A program made the position numbers and the translations under genes. A stretch of 17,084 nt of DNA from an uncultured Lachnospiraceae bacterium (GTDB taxonomy: Bacteria; Bacillota; Clostridia; Lachnospirales; Lachnospiraceae), in assembly GCA_947178465.1 (NCBI GenBank), contig CAMWYL010000024.1, forward strand, positions 1-17,084, written 5' to 3'. A model generated the notes under the pieces. The model was not told the DNA's origin, made no database searches, and was given only the letters and a program-made list of their open reading frames with translations. Each line of letters starts with the position of its first letter. Positions within the stretch are counted from its first letter, which is position 1. Below, piece after piece: positions 16,184 to 17,084 of the stretch.

Positions 16184-16211
16184 GAAGAACGCATAAAATA
16201 CGGCGTTCTTC
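16184..16211. repeat. Second inverted repeat abutting the long hairpin
   Basis: GAAGAACGC (16184-16192) and GCGTTCTTC (16203-16211) form nine perfect pairs around a ten-base A/T-rich loop. The stem begins on the very next base after the long hairpin, so the two would stack. No run of T follows. The rest of the gap to the dehydrogenase (16212-16274) holds a weaker seven-pair stem (16227-16233 with 16244-16250, one G-U pair) but no promoter I would defend. Confidence 0.7.
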
Positions 16212-16274
16212 CCATTAATGATTTGTGTCTGTGGCCCAAATGTCACAGGCTGAGAGAAAGGCATGGGTATTGAT

Positions 16275-17084
16275 ATGAGCTTATATGAGAACATTGTAAA
16301 CGGAAAAGAAAAGTTGTCATTGGTGGGACTGGGGTATGTCGGAATGCCGATTGCGGTGGCGTTTGCAAGAAAGGTTCAGGTAATCGGATTCGACCTGAAC
16401 GCGGCAAAGATTGACCTGTACAAGTCCGGCGTTGACCCGACAAACGAGGTTGGCGATGAGGTCATCAAGAGCACGACGGTGGAATTTACGGCTGACCCTT
16501 CCCGACTGAAGGAGGCAAAGTTCCATATTGTGGCGGTGCCGACGCCGGTGAATGACGACCATACGCCTGATTTATCGCCAGTGGAGGGTGCGAGCAGGAT
16601 TTTGGGACAGAACCTTACCAAGGGCTCGATTGTCGTGTTTGAATCGACGGTTTATCCCGGAGTTACGGAGGATATCTGTGTGCCGATTCTGGAGAAGGAA
16701 TCCGGCCTGAAATGCGGTGTTGACTTTAAAATCGGATACTCGCCGGAGCGCATCAATCCGGGGGACAAGGTGCATCGCTTGGAGACGATTACAAAGATTG
16801 TATCCGGTATGGATGCGGAAACTCTCGAGGAAATCGCGCATGTCTATGAGCTGGTGGTGGAGGCAGGTGTCTACCGCGCCGAATCGATCAAGGTTGCGGA
16901 GGCAGCGAAGGTTATCGAGAACAGCCAGCGGGATATCAATATTGCGTTTATGAATGAGCTTTCGATTATTTTTAATAAAATGGGAATTGACACCAAGGCG
17001 GTTCTGGCGGCTGCGGGAACCAAGTGGAATTTCCTGAACTTTCAGCCGGGCTTGGTTGGCGGACACTGTATCGGTGTAGACCCC
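16275..17084 (+). CDS. tviB: UDP-N-acetylhexosamine 6-dehydrogenase, TviB/WbpO-like (partial, runs off right edge)
   Basis: NAD-dependent nucleotide-sugar dehydrogenase that oxidises C6 of a UDP-HexNAc to the uronic acid. The first 270 residues are present; the C-terminal UDP-binding domain of a protein of usually about 420-430 residues lies beyond the edge. Seen: N-terminal NAD-binding [76 protein letters not shown], and [12 protein letters not shown] with catalytic C265 (17067-17069) near the window end. [11 protein letters not shown] and the TVYPGVTE turn fit the TviB/WbpO subgroup rather than WecC or UDP-glucose dehydrogenases. ATG 16275 matches the usual MxLYE family start; ATG 16263 in frame is an alternative, and neither has an ideal ribosome site. 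Separated from the GT4 gene by the tandem hairpins, it may be expressed at a different level. Product: probably UDP-GalNAcA or UDP-GlcNAcA. Confidence 0.92.
   Translation, partial: MSLYENIVNGKEKLSLVGLGYVGMPIAVAFARKVQVIGFDLNAAKIDLYKSGVDPTNEVGDEVIKSTTVEFTADPSRLKEAKFHIVAVPTPVNDDHTPDLSPVEGASRILGQNLTKGSIVVFESTVYPGVTEDICVPILEKESGLKCGVDFKIGYSPERINPGDKVHRLETITKIVSGMDAETLEEIAHVYELVVEAGVYRAESIKVAEAAKVIENSQRDINIAFMNELSIIFNKMGIDTKAVLAAAGTKWNFLNFQPGLVGGHCIGVDP

Noticed and set aside
16275..17084. Assignment of the dehydrogenase as WecC (UDP-ManNAc dehydrogenase), tempting because wecE is present
   Set aside because: [15 protein letters not shown] and [10 protein letters not shown] fit TviB/WbpO; WecC has a different pattern there, and no wecB is in the window.
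1..17084. CRISPR arrays, tRNA or rRNA genes, insertion sequences, phage genes
   Set aside because: No regularly spaced repeats, cloverleaf sequences, transposase motifs or phage-type proteins were seen; coding genes fill nearly the whole window.

Overview
The window is a contiguous stretch of a surface-glycan (capsule, exopolysaccharide or glycoconjugate) biosynthesis locus. All thirteen genes lie on the + strand and are tightly packed. Purine-rich AGGAGG-type ribosome binding sites, roughly even GC content, codon use and many large polytopic membrane glycan proteins suggest a Bacillota/Clostridia genome, probably Lachnospiraceae-like. That placement is an inference from style, not a taxonomic match.

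Layout. (1) Positions 6-2959 hold an acyltransferase-3 family membrane O-acyltransferase and a large GT-C-like membrane protein whose real start appears to be a rare ATT codon at 1136. (2) After a 143-base gap with a weak hairpin and a plausible sigma-A promoter comes 3103-7727: a close WecE homologue (dTDP-4-amino-4,6-dideoxygalactose transaminase), a second GT-C-like membrane protein, a GNAT acetyltransferase and an ArnC/DPM1-like GT2 polyprenyl-phosphate glycosyltransferase. Together these could make dTDP-Fuc4NAc, load a sugar onto undecaprenyl phosphate and transfer it outside the membrane. (3) 7761-10331 is an unusually large Wzy/WaaL-type polymerase or ligase. (4) 10371-16125 matches the Campylobacter/Neisseria pgl initiation pathway: PglF-like 4,6-dehydratase, PglE-like aminotransferase, PglC-like phosphoglycosyl transferase, an ATP-grasp ligase and a GT4 glycosyltransferase. 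(5) A strikingly long hairpin and a second abutting hairpin (16124-16211) separate this run from a TviB/WbpO-like UDP-HexNAc 6-dehydrogenase that runs off the right edge.

How the genes work together. PglF, PglE and PglC homologues should build a UDP-2-acetamido-4-amino-2,4,6-trideoxyhexose and put its phosphosugar on undecaprenyl phosphate. No PglD acetyltransferase is visible; an ATP-grasp ligase lies immediately after the PglC-like gene. This is the domain order of Neisseria PglB2, which makes the glyceramido (GATDH) sugar instead of diacetylbacillosamine, so the first sugar may carry a non-acetyl acyl group on N4. The GT4 enzyme probably adds the second sugar, the Wzy-like protein polymerises or ligates, and the GT2/GT-C and acyltransferase proteins probably decorate the product outside. 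No Wzx flippase, rmlA/rmlB, PglD or chain-length regulators are seen in this window; they may lie outside it.
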